Shown one piece after another: positions 15,528 to 22,761 of a stretch of DNA of 32,967 nt. The notes beneath the pieces were generated by a model. It was given only the letters and a program-made list of their open reading frames with translations. It had not been told where the DNA came from and made no database searches. Position 1 is the first letter of the stretch; each line of letters begins with the position of its first letter. The DNA is from Bradyrhizobium hipponense (GTDB taxonomy: Bacteria > Pseudomonadota > Alphaproteobacteria > Rhizobiales > Xanthobacteraceae). The DNA lies in assembly GCF_008123965.1 (NCBI RefSeq), contig NZ_VSTH01000137.1:1-32967 (forward strand). The letters run 5' to 3'. The position numbers and the translations under genes are program-made.

Positions 15528-17813
15528 CTATCCGTTAACACGTTCGACGCGGGCGACGACCGCCTTGGCACGCAGCTGAGCCAGGATCGCGCTCAGATGC
15601 TTCAGATCGTAGACTTCGAGATCGATCGTCGTCTCGGTGAAGTCGGGCGAACGGCGCTGCATGCTGATATTGTCGATGTTGCCGTCGTGCTCGGCGATCA
15701 CGGTCGCGATCTGCGCCAGCGCGCCGGGCTCGTTGACGTTCTCGACCTTGATGCGGGCCGGGAAGCGCTGCGGCATCGAGTCCTCGATGTCCCAGCGCAC
15801 GTCGAGCCAGCGCTCCGGCTCCTCCTCGAAATCCTTCAGCGCCGGCGACTGGATCGGATAGATGGTGATCCCCTCGCCCGGCGTGACGATGCCGACGATA
15901 CGGTCGCCGGGCACCGCGCCGCCATTCGGCGCGAACTTGACCGGCAGGTCCGAATTGATGCCGCGGATCGGAATGGCGACCCGGCTGCGCGGCGCCGGCG
16001 CCACCCTCTCCTTGAGCTTGGCAGCGAGGCCCTTCTTGATGCCGTAGCGCGCGACGCGCTCCTCCTTGTAGTCGGGATACATTGCGCGCGCGACATCGGA
16101 GGCCTTGATCTCGCCGCGCCCGACCGCCGCCATGACATCCTCGATCGAGGCCCGCGCGAGCCGCGGCAGCGCGCCCTTGAGCTTGTCGTCGGCGTATTCC
16201 ATCTTGGCGCGCTCGAACAGGCGCTCGACGATGCGCCGGCCGAGACCGGCATATTGATCGCGCACGGCGGTGCGCGTGGCGCGACGGATCGCGGCGCGCG
16301 CCTTGCCGGTGACCGCGAGCGATTCCCAGGCCGACGGCGGCGCCGATTGCGCTTCCGAGGTCAGGACCTCGACCTCGTCGCCGTTCTGCAGCTCCGAAGA
16401 CAGCGGAGCGAACTTGCCGTTGATCTTGCAGCCTACCGCGCTGTTGCCGACATCGGTATGCACGGCATAGGCGAAATCGATCACGTTGGCATGGCGCGGC
16501 AGCGCGATCAGCTTGCCCTTTGGAGTGAAACAGAACACTTGGTCGTGGAACAGCTCGAGCTTGGTGTGCTCGAGGAATTCTTCGGGGTTGGCGCTCTCCG
16601 AGAGGATGCCGATGGTGTGGCGCAGCCAGGCGAAAGCATTCGACTCGCGCTTGAGGAACTCGGTCGGCGAGCCCGCCCCTTCCTTGTAGAAGACGTGCGC
16701 GGCGATGCCGCGCTCGGCGATCTGGTCCATCGCCTCGGTGCGGATCTGAAGCTCGACGCGCTGGTTGCCCGGGCCGATCACGGTGGTGTGGATCGAGCGG
16801 TAGTCGTTCTGCTTGGGCGTCGAGATGTAGTCCTTGAAGCGCCCGGGCACGACCGGCCAAGTGGTGTGGACGATGCCAAGCGCGCGATAGCAGGCTTCGA
16901 TGTCGTTCACGACAACGCGGAACCCGAAGATGTCGGACAGTTGCTCGAAGCCGATCGACTTGCGCTCCATCTTGGTCCAGATCGAGAACGGCTTCTTGCG
17001 GCGGCCGTAGACACGCGCGCCGAGGCCGCGGTGGCGCAAATTGTTGGAGAGCTGAGACTCGATCTCGCCGATCAGGTTGCGGTTACGCTCGGCAAGCGCG
17101 TCGAGCCGCTGCATCACCACCGAATAGGCCTCGGGATCGAGGGTGCGGAAGGACAAGTCCTCCAGCTCCTCGCGCATTTCCTGCATGCCCATGCGGCCCG
17201 CGAGCGGCGCATAGATGTCGAGCGTCTCCTCGGCGATTCGCCGGCGCGATTCCGGCGGCACGAAATCCAGCGTCCGCATGTTGTGCAGGCGGTCGGCGAG
17301 CTTCACCAGGAGAACGCGGACGTCGTCGGCAATGGCCAGCAACAGTTTGCGCAAATTCTCGGCCTGCTTGGCCTCGCGCGACACCAGTTCCAGCCGCTTC
17401 AGCTTGGTCAGGCCCTCGACCAGGGCGCCGATTTCGGGCCCGAAGATCTGGTCGATCTCGGCCCGCGTCGCCTCGGTGTCCTCGATCGTGTCGTGAAGCA
17501 GCGCGGCCACGATGGTCGCATCATCCAGCTTCAGGTCGGTGAGAATCGCCGCCACCTCGAGGGGGTGCGAGAAATACGGGTCGCCCGAGGCGCGGGTCTG
17601 CGAACCGTGCGCCTTCATGGCGTAGACATAGGCGCGGTTCAGAAGATCTTCGTCGGTGTTGGGATTGTAGGACCTGACACGCTCGACGAGGTCATATTGA
17701 CGCATCATGCGCGCGCGCGGCTTCGCCGGGCGCGTCACCGGCGCAGTCGGGGCCACGGCAACCGTTTCGGTTGCGCCCTGCATCTGCATTGGTCTGCGGC
17801 GCCGATACACCAT
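15528..17813 (-). CDS. rsh: Bifunctional (p)ppGpp synthetase/hydrolase, Rsh (RelA/SpoT family)
   Basis: A 761-residue stringent-response enzyme that makes and degrades (p)ppGpp. The HD hydrolase domain (about 55-205) has H83, the HD pair H107/D108 (LLHDTIEDT) and D174 (KLADRLHN), all intact. The synthetase domain (about 250-365) has FGFRVVV, the RFKD motif at 325-328, NDYRSIHT and E354 in VELQIRT. RxKD rather than ExDD marks the bifunctional SpoT/Rel type. A TGS domain follows (about 405-465, GKLIALPRHANVIDFAYAVH), then the helical/CC region, and an ACT domain closes the protein (about 685-758). ATG 17811-17813 follows AGGACGGA; an Arg/Pro-rich leader precedes the first conserved helix at about residue 37, so MMRQYD there is an alternative. 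Most alphaproteobacteria have a single such enzyme beside rpoZ, as here. Confidence 0.95.
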   Translation of the reverse strand: MVYRRRRPMQMQGATETVAVAPTAPVTRPAKPRARMMRQYDLVERVRSYNPNTDEDLLNRAYVYAMKAHGSQTRASGDPYFSHPLEVAAILTDLKLDDATIVAALLHDTIEDTEATRAEIDQIFGPEIGALVEGLTKLKRLELVSREAKQAENLRKLLLAIADDVRVLLVKLADRLHNMRTLDFVPPESRRRIAEETLDIYAPLAGRMGMQEMREELEDLSFRTLDPEAYSVVMQRLDALAERNRNLIGEIESQLSNNLRHRGLGARVYGRRKKPFSIWTKMERKSIGFEQLSDIFGFRVVVNDIEACYRALGIVHTTWPVVPGRFKDYISTPKQNDYRSIHTTVIGPGNQRVELQIRTEAMDQIAERGIAAHVFYKEGAGSPTEFLKRESNAFAWLRHTIGILSESANPEEFLEHTKLELFHDQVFCFTPKGKLIALPRHANVIDFAYAVHTDVGNSAVGCKINGKFAPLSSELQNGDEVEVLTSEAQSAPPSAWESLAVTGKARAAIRRATRTAVRDQYAGLGRRIVERLFERAKMEYADDKLKGALPRLARASIEDVMAAVGRGEIKASDVARAMYPDYKEERVARYGIKKGLAAKLKERVAPAPRSRVAIPIRGINSDLPVKFAPNGGAVPGDRIVGIVTPGEGITIYPIQSPALKDFEEEPERWLDVRWDIEDSMPQRFPARIKVENVNEPGALAQIATVIAEHDGNIDNISMQRRSPDFTETTIDLEVYDLKHLSAILAQLRAKAVVARVERVNG

Positions 17814-17955
17814 TCCGTCCTGCCTTCAAACGGGCCACGAGACAGCCCGTTGTATACATCTTAGCCCCGATCGCGCGCGCGTCCGATCAATTCGGTGACA
17901 GGGCGCGGGGCCATCCGACGACGCTATGGTAACCACGAAAACGCCAACAAAAGCA

Positions 17956-17981
17956 AAGGCCCGAACGCGGGTTCGGGCCTT
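17956..17981 (-). terminator. rpoZ: Intrinsic terminator after rpoZ
   Basis: A perfect 11-bp stem (17956-17966 paired with 17971-17981, AAGGCCCGAAC) with a 4-nt loop lies 40 nt beyond the rpoZ stop. On the minus strand it is followed by TTTGCTTTTGTT, a good U-rich tail. It should end most rpoZ transcripts, so rsh probably has its own promoter in 17814-17955. Confidence 0.85.
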
Positions 17982-18021
17982 CGATAAGATCACAAGAAGT
18001 CGACGACTGCGACGGGACGAT

Positions 18022-18414
18022 TTACTCGTCCTCCTCGGGCTGCTCTTCGGGCGGCGCGAGGCCTTCGAGGCCCTTCAGGAGCTCTTCTTCGGTCATACGT
18101 TCGACGGCAACTTCGGTATCGTCCGCATCGACGCTCGCGCCGGCGGAACCGATCAGCGGCACCGTATCGGGCTCGGGCTCGTCGACCTCGACGAACTTCT
18201 GGAGCGAGTGCACCAGCTCCTCGCGGAGGTCCTCCGGCGAAATGGTCGTCTCGGCAATTTCACGCAAAGACACAACAGGGTTCTTGTCGTTATCGCGGTC
18301 AACCGTTAGTTGTGAACCTGACGAAATCATGCGGGCCCGGTGGGCGGCCAGCAGGACCAGGTCAAACCGGTTGTCGACCTTGTCGATACAATCTTCTACG
18401 GTGACGCGAGCCAT
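18022..18414 (-). CDS. rpoZ: RNA polymerase omega subunit
   Basis: A 130-residue omega subunit that chaperones beta-prime and, in many bacteria, forms part of the ppGpp site on RNA polymerase. The N-terminus MARVTVEDCIDKVDNRFDLV and the following LLAAHRARMISSG are diagnostic, and NPVVSLREIAE matches the family. A long acidic tail follows (EEELLKGLEGLAPPEEQPEEDE region), common in alphaproteobacterial omega. ATG 18412-18414 has GGAG nine bases upstream. Its place next to rsh joins the ppGpp-making enzyme to its target polymerase. A strong terminator follows. Confidence 0.95.
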   Translation of the reverse strand: MARVTVEDCIDKVDNRFDLVLLAAHRARMISSGSQLTVDRDNDKNPVVSLREIAETTISPEDLREELVHSLQKFVEVDEPEPDTVPLIGSAGASVDADDTEVAVERMTEEELLKGLEGLAPPEEQPEEDE

Positions 18415-18465
18415 GGACTGTCGCTCCGTTGTGGGTGGGACGAATTATGTGGATGATCTGGGCTA

Positions 18466-18493
18466 GTTATAGGGGCCAGGGCGGTTTCGCAAG
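18466..18493 (-). promoter_or_regulatory. rpoZ: Candidate sigma-70-type promoter for rpoZ
   Basis: On the minus strand, CTTGCG (18488-18493) and TATAAC (18466-18471) are separated by 16 bases, close to the alphaproteobacterial housekeeping consensus CTTGAC-N17-TATAAT, 52 bases before the rpoZ start. It lies in the 327-nt divergent gap 18415-18741 shared with the NYN-protein gene. No equally good plus-strand promoter is visible, and I see no other gene in that gap. Confidence 0.45.
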
Positions 18494-18741
18494 ACCATTT
18501 TGTGATTTGGCCTCGCCAAACGGCTCTGATAACCCCACATTGGGGCTGGGATGGCCGGTATCCCGGGCTGCCATTGAGGGCGGCGCCGGGTGTCTGCAGG
18601 GTTGCCATAACTATACCTTGATTGCCCCGACTTCTCCGGATTTGCGGTTTCGACGGGTTTCGGCAGCACTCTGAAGGGCGCGCTTGCTGCCGCGGCGCCA
18701 ACAATAAACGATCAATCACGAACACTACGCGAGCAAACTGA

Positions 18742-19386
18742 ATGTCACCTTCCTCTACCGACAAGATCGCGCTCTTCATCGATGGAGCCAATCTCTATGC
18801 GACGGCCAAAACTCTCGGCTTCGACATCGATTACAAGCGCCTGCTGAAGGAATTTCAGAGCCGCGGAACGTTGTTGCGGGCGTTCTACTACACCGCGATC
18901 ATCGAGGATCAGGAATACTCCTCGATCCGCCCGCTGATCGACTGGCTCGATTACAACGGCTACACCGTCGTCACCAAGGCGACCAAGGAATTCATCGACG
19001 CCTCCGGCCGCCGCAAGGTCAAGGGCAACATGGACATCGAGCTTGCCGTCGACGCCATGGAGCTCGCCGAGCACATCGACCAGATGGTGCTGTTCTCGGG
19101 TGACGGCGACTTCCGTTCCCTGGTCGAGGCCGTGCAGCGCCGCGGCGTGCGGGTCACCGTGATTTCCACGATCGCCAGCCAGCCGCCGATGATCGCCGAC
19201 GAGCTGCGCCGCCAGGCCGACGTCTTCACCGATCTCGTCGAGCTGCAATCCAAGCTCGGCCGCGATCCATCCGAACGCCCGGCCCCGCGCGATCGCGGCG
19301 AGCGCGAGGCGCGCCACCACGCCCCGCAATTCCTCCAGCGCGCAACCACGATGGCGCCGAGGGGCGATGACGACTTCGAGGAGTGA
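18742..19386 (+). CDS. NYN-domain protein (LabA/DUF88 family), putative ribonuclease
   Basis: A 214-residue protein with a PIN-like NYN domain, a fold associated with metal-dependent RNA cleavage. The core spans about 8-165: IALFIDGANLYATAK (D14, N17), KGNMDIELAVDAM, and LFSGDGDFRSLVEAV, which together supply the acidic cluster. VTVISTIASQPPMIADELRRQAD ends the domain. The tail from about 170 is Arg/Pro/Glu-rich and probably disordered (ERPAPRDRGERE). ATG 18742 has only a weak ribosome binding site (GAGCAAACTGA). It is divergent from rpoZ, and its last 20 bases overlap the uracil-DNA glycosylase gene. LabA-type genes beside rpoZ recur in Rhizobiales, from memory. The exact substrate is unknown. 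Confidence 0.88.
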   Translation: MSPSSTDKIALFIDGANLYATAKTLGFDIDYKRLLKEFQSRGTLLRAFYYTAIIEDQEYSSIRPLIDWLDYNGYTVVTKATKEFIDASGRRKVKGNMDIELAVDAMELAEHIDQMVLFSGDGDFRSLVEAVQRRGVRVTVISTIASQPPMIADELRRQADVFTDLVELQSKLGRDPSERPAPRDRGEREARHHAPQFLQRATTMAPRGDDDFEE

Positions 19387-20041
19387 GGCAGCCCGGTCAA
19401 TCCGCCGGGCCCCCGTCCTCGTACCTGACTGTGACTGTCCGCTCTGTCCGCGCCTGGTCGCCTTTCGCGAGGCGAACCGCGCGCGCGAGCCGCTCTGGCA
19501 CAATGCTCCGGTGGCCCCTTTTGGCGACATCGAGGCGCGCCTTTTGATCGTCGGCCTTGCGCCAGGGATGCAAGGCGCCAACCGTACCGGCCGTCCCTTC
19601 ACCGGCGACTATGCCGGCGACTTACTCTACGCCACGCTGCTCGAATACGGCTTCGCCATGGGGACCTATCAGGCGCGGCCCGATGACGGCATGAAGCTGG
19701 TCGACTGCAGGATCGCCAATGCGGTGCACTGCGTGCCACCGCAGAACAAGCCGTTGCCGATAGAGATCAACACGTGCCGCCAGTTTCTCGAGGCGAATCT
19801 CGAGACCATGCCGAATCTGCGCGCCATCGTCGCGCTGGGGCGGATTGCGCACGATAGCGTGCTCAAGCCGCTGAAACTGAAGGCGTCGCAAGCCCCTTTC
19901 GGCCACGGCGCGGTGCATCAGGCCGGCGCCTTCAGGCTGTACGACAGCTATCACTGCTCGCGCTACAACACGAACACCGGGGTCCTGACGCCGGACATGT
20001 TCCGCAGCGTGTTTGCCAAGGTGAAGGCCGGCCTCGACTAG
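19367..20041 (+). CDS. Uracil-DNA glycosylase, family 5 (UDGb-like, Fe-S)
   Basis: A 224-residue DNA repair enzyme that excises uracil and related deaminated bases. Four cysteines fit a 4Fe-4S cluster: C24 and C27 (CPLC), C122 and C137. Motif A is GLAPGMQGANRTGRPFTGD (about 63-81); the GANRTGR continuation and lack of the catalytic acidic or Asn residue of families 1-4 point to family 5. Motif B is YHCSRYNTNTG with H196, where family members usually have HPSxxNT; the Cys for Pro and Tyr for Gln changes are noteworthy. ATG 19367 lies inside the upstream gene (20-nt overlap), suggesting coupled translation. The 3' end overlaps that of the convergent peroxiredoxin gene by four bases. Confidence 0.9.
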   Translation: MTTSRSEAARSIRRAPVLVPDCDCPLCPRLVAFREANRAREPLWHNAPVAPFGDIEARLLIVGLAPGMQGANRTGRPFTGDYAGDLLYATLLEYGFAMGTYQARPDDGMKLVDCRIANAVHCVPPQNKPLPIEINTCRQFLEANLETMPNLRAIVALGRIAHDSVLKPLKLKASQAPFGHGAVHQAGAFRLYDSYHCSRYNTNTGVLTPDMFRSVFAKVKAGLD

Positions 20042-20619
20042 TCTTTGGCGGGATTGGCCTTCAGCCAGTCCAGCACGTCGCCGGCATTCCGGTCGGGCGG
20101 GAAGACCGGATAGAACACGTGCGTGATGCGTGCGTCGTCGACGATCAGCGCAAGGCGTTTGATCAGCGTGAGCCCGGCAACCTCCATGGTCGGCAGGTTG
20201 AGGGCGCGGGTGAGCGCCAGGTTCTCGTCTGAGAGCACCGGGAACGGCAGATGCAACCGCGACGCCATCTCGGTCTGGTATTCGTTGCTCTGGGTCGAGA
20301 GGCCGAACACGTGTGAGGCGCCGGCCGCCTTGAGCTCGGCGAAGAGATCGCGGAAGGCGCAGGTCTGCGGCGTGCAGCCTCGCGCGCCCGGTATCATGTC
20401 CCAATCATCCACCAGCGAAATCTTGCCAGGCTCGCCGGTGCGCGGATAGGCGAACACCACGGTGCGCCCCCGCAGCGCCGACAGCATCACTGACGTATCG
20501 TCGGTCGCGAGCAGGCTGATCGAAGGCAGCGCCATGCTCTTTAGATGCGCGGCGCCGCCGTCATCAACGGGTGCAGGAATCTGGCTCCAATCGACCTCGA
20601 GCAAGTTCCGTTGATTCAT
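20038..20619 (-). CDS. Peroxiredoxin, BCP/PrxQ-like redoxin domain
   Basis: A 193-residue thioredoxin-fold peroxidase. The peroxidatic and probable resolving cysteines are C82 and C87 in RGCTPQTCAFRD, the five-residue spacing of PrxQ/BCP enzymes. The strand VVFAYPRTGEPG is followed by an insertion of about 15 residues (SLVDDWDMIPGARG) before the active site, where standard PrxQ goes directly from YPK to the PGCT loop. HVFGLSTQSNEYQ and FPVLSDENLALTRALNLP are typical. It should reduce H2O2 or organic hydroperoxides using a thioredoxin-like donor. ATG 20617-20619 starts four bases after the smpB stop, so the two are co-transcribed. Confidence 0.87.
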   Translation of the reverse strand: MNQRNLLEVDWSQIPAPVDDGGAAHLKSMALPSISLLATDDTSVMLSALRGRTVVFAYPRTGEPGKISLVDDWDMIPGARGCTPQTCAFRDLFAELKAAGASHVFGLSTQSNEYQTEMASRLHLPFPVLSDENLALTRALNLPTMEVAGLTLIKRLALIVDDARITHVFYPVFPPDRNAGDVLDWLKANPAKD

Positions 20620-20623
20620 ATGG

Positions 20624-21097
20624 CTATCCCCTCGCCCGCAGCAGGCGGCCCTTCTCCCGGCTCCAGTCGCGCTTCTTCTCGGTCTCGCGCTTATCGTGCA
20701 GCTTCTTGCCCTTTGCTACCGCGAGCTGCAGTTTGGCGCGGCCGCGCTCGTTGAAATAGAGCTTGAGCGGGATCAGCGTCATGCCCTCACGGTCGACCGC
20801 CCCCATCAGCTTGTTGATCTGCTTGCGGTGCAGAAGCAGCTTTCGCGGCCGCTTGGGCTCGTGATTGAAGCGATTGCCCTGGAGATATTCGGGAATCGTG
20901 GCGTTGATCAGCCAGATCTCGCCGTCCTTCGAATCGGCATAGGATTCGGCGATCGTGCTCTTGCCGTTGCGGATCGACTTGACCTCGGTGCCCGTCAGCG
21001 CAATGCCAGCCTCGACCGTGTCCTCGATCGCATAGTTGAAGCGGGCCTTGCGATTTTCCGCCATGACCTTGATCGGGCGTTCGTTCTTGTCGGCCAT
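20624..21097 (-). CDS. smpB: SsrA-binding protein SmpB
   Basis: A 157-residue partner of tmRNA in trans-translation, which rescues stalled ribosomes. It has the OB-fold start ENRKARFNYAIEDTVEAGI, TGTEVKSIRNGKS, INATIPEYLQGNRFNHEPKR and the basic C-terminal tail KGKKLHDKRETEKKRDW that inserts in the mRNA channel. ATG is at 21095-21097. It follows dapA-mscL with a 59-nt gap and precedes the peroxiredoxin by four bases. No tmRNA gene was seen in the window. dapA-smpB linkage is common in Rhizobiales. Confidence 0.96.
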   Translation of the reverse strand: MADKNERPIKVMAENRKARFNYAIEDTVEAGIALTGTEVKSIRNGKSTIAESYADSKDGEIWLINATIPEYLQGNRFNHEPKRPRKLLLHRKQINKLMGAVDREGMTLIPLKLYFNERGRAKLQLAVAKGKKLHDKRETEKKRDWSREKGRLLRARG

Positions 21098-21156
21098 CGT
21101 GGAAAACCCTGATCATGATGCGCTTAGACGCTAACAGTTTGGATGAAGCGCGCGCG

Positions 21157-21603
21157 TCAAGACTTCTTGAGGAGATCGCGGATCTCGGTCAGCACCTCAA
21201 CCTCGGCCGACGGCTTCGGCGGTGCGGCGGGGGCCGCCTCTTCCTTGCGCTTCAGCGTGTTGATGGCGCGGATCACCAGGAACAGCACGAACGCAATGAT
21301 GATGAAGTTGAGCGTCAGCGTGAGGAAGTTGCCCCAAGCAAGTACGGCGCCTTGCTTTTTCGCATCCGCTAAGTTGGTGGCGGTGACCGCCTTCGACAAG
21401 GGGGTGAAGTAGTTCGAGAAGTCGAGTCCGCCGGTGACGGCGCCGATCATCGGCATGATCACGTCACCGACCAGCGAATTGACGATGGCGCCGAAAGCCG
21501 CGCCGATGATCACGCCGACCGCGAGATCGACGACGTTGCCCTTCATGGCGAACTCGCGGAACTCCTTGAGCATCCGCCTGCCCTTTTCGTCGACCGCGTT
21601 CAT
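21157..21603 (-). CDS. mscL: Large-conductance mechanosensitive channel
   Basis: A 148-residue inner-membrane channel that opens under extreme turgor and releases solutes after osmotic downshock. TM1 begins in EFAMKGNVVDLAVGVIIGAAFGAIVNSLVGD, with the glycine/alanine-packed gate. A periplasmic loop (about 60-85) follows, then TM2 (FLTLTLNFIIIAFVLFLVIRAIN). The C-terminal bundle ends in VLTEIRDLLKKS. ATG 21601-21603 is chosen because GGAGA lies eight bases upstream; starting at the internal MLKEF would give the more standard N-terminus but has a weaker site. It starts 26 nt after dapA. Confidence 0.94.
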   Translation of the reverse strand: MNAVDEKGRRMLKEFREFAMKGNVVDLAVGVIIGAAFGAIVNSLVGDVIMPMIGAVTGGLDFSNYFTPLSKAVTATNLADAKKQGAVLAWGNFLTLTLNFIIIAFVLFLVIRAINTLKRKEEAAPAAPPKPSAEVEVLTEIRDLLKKS

Positions 21604-21629
21604 GACAAGTCTCCGGAGACGCTAACGCA

Positions 21630-22520
21630 TCAGTTGATCAGGCCCGCGTGGACCATGGCGCTGCGCACGGCAACGCGCGTCGGTTCCGAGACCGGCACCA
21701 TCGGCAGCCGCAGCGTCTCGTCCATTTTTCCGAGCAGCGACAGCGCGTACTTGATCGGCGCCGGATTGCTCTCGATGAAGAGATTGTTGTGCAGCGGCAT
21801 CAGCTTGTCGTGCAGCTTCAACGCCGTGGCGTGGTCGCCCTTCTGCCAGGCGGCGTGGAACTCAGAGCACAGGCGCGGCGCGACGTTCGACGTCACCGAG
21901 ATGCAGCCATGGCCGCCATGCGCCATGTAGCCGAGGATGGTCGCATCTTCGCCGGAGAGCTGGTTGAAATCCTCGCCCATCGCCGCACGCTGCTGCGACA
22001 CGCGGACCATGCTGGCGGTGGCGTCCTTGACGCCGGCGATGTTCTTCAGCTCCCATAGCCGCGTCATGGTGTCGACCGACATGTCGATCACCGAGCGCGG
22101 CGGGATGTTGTAGATGATGATCGGAATTCCGATCGCATCGTTGATCGCCTTGAAGTGCTGGTACAGCCCTTCCTGGGTCGGCTTGTTGTAATAGGGCGTC
22201 ACCACCAGTACGGCGTTCGCGCCGGCCTTTTCGGCGTGCTGGGCCAACTCGACCGCTTCCTTGGTCGAATTGGAGCCCGCTCCGGCGATCACCGGCACCC
22301 GCCCCTTGGCTTCACCGATGCACCACTCGACCACCTTCTTGTGCTCGTCGTGGCTGAGCGTCGGGCTCTCGCCGGTGGTGCCGACCGGCACCAGGCCGTT
22401 CGTGCCCTCGGAAATCTGCCAGTTGACCAGCGAGCGGAACGCGGCCTCGTCGAGCGAGCCGTTCTTGAAGGGCGTGACCAAGGCGGTGAACGATCCCCGG
22501 AATTTCGTCTTGGCTGCCAT
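21630..22520 (-). CDS. dapA: 4-hydroxy-tetrahydrodipicolinate synthase
   Basis: A 296-residue TIM-barrel lyase that condenses pyruvate with aspartate semialdehyde, the first committed step to lysine and meso-diaminopimelate. The Schiff-base lysine is K165 (AGVKDATA), the proton-relay tyrosine Y137 (IYNIPPRS), and T48/T49 sit in VGTTGES. VTPYYNKPTQEGLYQHF is diagnostic. ATG 22518-22520 is supported by GGAGGAAGTCC just upstream. It heads dapA-mscL-smpB-peroxiredoxin and is divergent from the lytic transglycosylase, placing synthesis and turnover of peptidoglycan around one intergenic region. Confidence 0.96.
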   Translation of the reverse strand: MAAKTKFRGSFTALVTPFKNGSLDEAAFRSLVNWQISEGTNGLVPVGTTGESPTLSHDEHKKVVEWCIGEAKGRVPVIAGAGSNSTKEAVELAQHAEKAGANAVLVVTPYYNKPTQEGLYQHFKAINDAIGIPIIIYNIPPRSVIDMSVDTMTRLWELKNIAGVKDATASMVRVSQQRAAMGEDFNQLSGEDATILGYMAHGGHGCISVTSNVAPRLCSEFHAAWQKGDHATALKLHDKLMPLHNNLFIESNPAPIKYALSLLGKMDETLRLPMVPVSEPTRVAVRSAMVHAGLIN

Positions 22521-22761
22521 GGACTTCCTCCGTACGCGGCGAGCTTGAGAGCAAGGCCCCTTCTTATCGGGTCTATACCGCCCATAAAAGGGCCGCTACC
22601 GAGCGACGCACCGTTTAGGCCGCGATTTTGCCGCGGTGGTGGTGCAAAGCCGGCCGCGGTAAGCGGCTGTTGGTATTTTATCCGCATATTCAATCAAATA
22701 CAGCCAAGTCTTGTACAACCAGGTCTTGGGCCACTTGACTGATTCGGGGCGACGTAACGCC

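Noticed and set aside
14889..17864. Plus-strand open frame of 991 codons
   Set aside because: It lies opposite rsh and pdxJ, which have full catalytic motifs. Long antisense frames are expected at this GC content; there is no ribosome binding site or recognisable domain.
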